From assembly GCF_014805625.2 (NCBI RefSeq), contig NW_023998432.1, positions 868,001 through 932,000 on the forward strand: a stretch of 64,000 nt of DNA. The letters are read 5' to 3'. Numbering within the stretch: position 1 is the first letter of the stretch; the number at the start of each line of letters is the position of its first letter. Positions 62,543-64,000 of the stretch are shown piece by piece. This DNA comes from Glossina fuscipes (taxonomy: Eukaryota; Arthropoda; Insecta; Diptera; Glossinidae). The notes beneath the pieces are model-generated. The model saw nothing but the letters and a program-made list of their open reading frames with translations. It was not told the DNA's origin and made no database searches. The translations under genes and the position numbers were made by a program.

Positions 62543-64000
62543 AAAGCATTGCTATATCTCTTTATGTATACATGTTAAAGTATACACAGGTAATGTGCAC
62601 TCAAGTTCTGTAAGTCGTCTTTGTATGTCTCTCCAGCTTAGTACCTACTGTGATGGAATAATTTATATATTACTGTATGTTCATGTGATGCGATTTTTCA
62701 ACAATATTCAACCGGTTTACAACCATATTGCATAGTAAAAAGATAGACAACAAGACAAAAGCAGCCCCACTGCATTACATTGTCTATCCTTCGATATCAT
62801 CGTAAGCCGCATGTATGCTGTACGTTTGTTAAGCATACTTACTAAGGATGGAATGGTATATAGTAATTTGCTTGTCACTGGATAAGTAATGCTATGTAAT
62901 AAAAGATAAGGAACTGTCTTCATGATCACAGAAAAATTTCTCAGCCCATCTATCGTTATCTCTCTCCTCTATTGTATACAAGTGACAAATTTAACTGACG
63001 GAGAGAGCGAAAGGGAGAGAGGGAGAATGGTAGAAAGGACCAAAGATGTCCTTTAATTCTAACAATTATCTTGTAGATAAACTAAAAACGTAAACATTTT
63101 CCCCTCATCGTATCAAAATCATTTCCACAGGAATTTATTTATTAGAATTTTTAGATTTAAAAAAGCAAACTGCGCATTTAAAAGTAAATGTTCACTTTTG
63201 TCTGTTTGAATTGATTGCATAATGTTCAGCAATATTATTATCCCTTGCAGAAATAGCTCCCACAAAAGTCCATGGACGTGCCTGCCTAAACTTTCCATTT
63301 ACTGTAGATGCATATATGATGGCGTCATTTCTTGCCATTAATTTAAATTATCTTCAAAGTAAGTAACGGTAACTAACTGGTATTCAAGGTAGAAGTCTCT
63401 TACGTTTTCCCCGTCTTTTTGTACTTTTTATCACTTTCACCTGTAGCACGTTCGATCGGACGCTGTTGTTCGCACAGGTATATCGGGCGTTTAATTAATA
63501 CAAATAAATATTTATTGCTTTTAATTATAGATACATTTATTTTGGTTTATTTAATGTTAAAGAAGCCTTACACTGATTATATAATCTTTGAAAAAGACTA
63601 TGTTATGTTATCAATAAAATGGTCTCGAGAATTATTGATCGTTATTGTATGCACGTTTGTGCGTGCATGCGCGCGAGAGTATTGGTGTGCATGAATATGT
63701 AGGTTTACGCGTTAACTTCATTGTTTGCTAAGATGTACTTTAAATTTATTGGTCTTACTCTTGTGACTGCATGTGAACGACCAGTAAGTTTATGTTTTTA
63801 CTTATTTATTTACTATATATCAGGTTTCCAATATAAATAATTAAATAAAGCATATACGTGTATGCATTTTTACTTCTTCTTAAAATAGAATCTTCTGAAT
63901 AGAATTTACACCGCCAACCATAGAAAAGCCAATAATGTTGTTTTATATTTTATGAAGCTAAACATAATAAGAAGCCACAAAGCAAGCAAACGTCACAAGT

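Larger units (their letters stand above)
57495..64000. other. AT-rich sequence with microsatellites, no recognised gene
   Basis: No coding sequence supported. At 59815-59925 a short plus-strand stretch (AAAGCACCTTTGTTCTCAAAAG...TTTTACTCGCAAACTACAACAG) is a decayed fragment of the INE-1-like module at 22620-22700. (AT)n runs are at 58827-58861 and 62497-62538, and (CT)n at 62331-62353. Confidence 0.5.

Noticed and set aside
62451..62735. 94-codon plus-strand frame
   Set aside because: Runs through the (AT)n repeat at 62497-62538 and has no other support.
1..64000. CRISPR arrays, rRNA genes, LTR retrotransposons or viral genes
   Set aside because: I found no spaced direct repeats, rRNA-like sequence, paired LTRs or protease/integrase motifs.

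Overview
The window reads as AT-rich intergenic, intronic or heterochromatic DNA from a fly (Diptera, probably a brachyceran). I infer this from the transposon content: INE-1/DINE-1-type Helentron-derived repeats, mariner, Tc1-like and Tigger (pogo) relics, CR1- and jockey/I-type retrotransposons, and a tRNA-derived SINE. There is no bacterial signal (no operons, no CRISPR, no rRNA), and I could not recognise any conserved host gene.

Layout. Positions 1-1590 hold the 3' part of a CR1-like non-LTR element. It abuts, tail to tail, a broken jockey/I-type element on the minus strand (about 1605-4015). From 4 to 39 kb the sequence is mostly unrecognised AT-rich DNA with scattered relics: two tRNA-derived SINE copies (4980, 23635), a Tc1-like transposase (11.7-12.2 kb), reverse-transcriptase relics (15.1-16.0 kb, 20.2 kb, 30.4-31.5 kb), one coding-like segment with a single stop that I do not recognise (16.6-17.0 kb), and at least ten full or partial INE-1-like repeats. 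At 39.3-44.85 kb a nearly complete CR1-like element (minus strand, about 4.6 kb) sits inside the transposase gene of a Tigger element; both halves of the Tigger gene and its right terminal inverted repeat are visible. At 49.7-51.45 kb lie two different mariner relics, one an internally deleted copy with both inverted termini. The best candidate for a functional host gene is a 100-119 codon open frame at 52.3 kb with a signal-peptide-like start and basic cleavage-type sites. The rest, to 64 kb, is AT-rich with microsatellites and one full-length INE-1-like repeat (56.6-57.5 kb).

How the parts relate. The two CR1-like copies belong to one family and share the same reading-frame break at the reverse-transcriptase active site. 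The INE-1-like repeats fall into a young set (two copies about 98% identical over 255 bases) and older, decayed copies; their 3' hairpin is kept as a structure while its sequence differs. None of the transposon genes is intact, so the window is a graveyard, with a few families that look recently active elsewhere in the genome.
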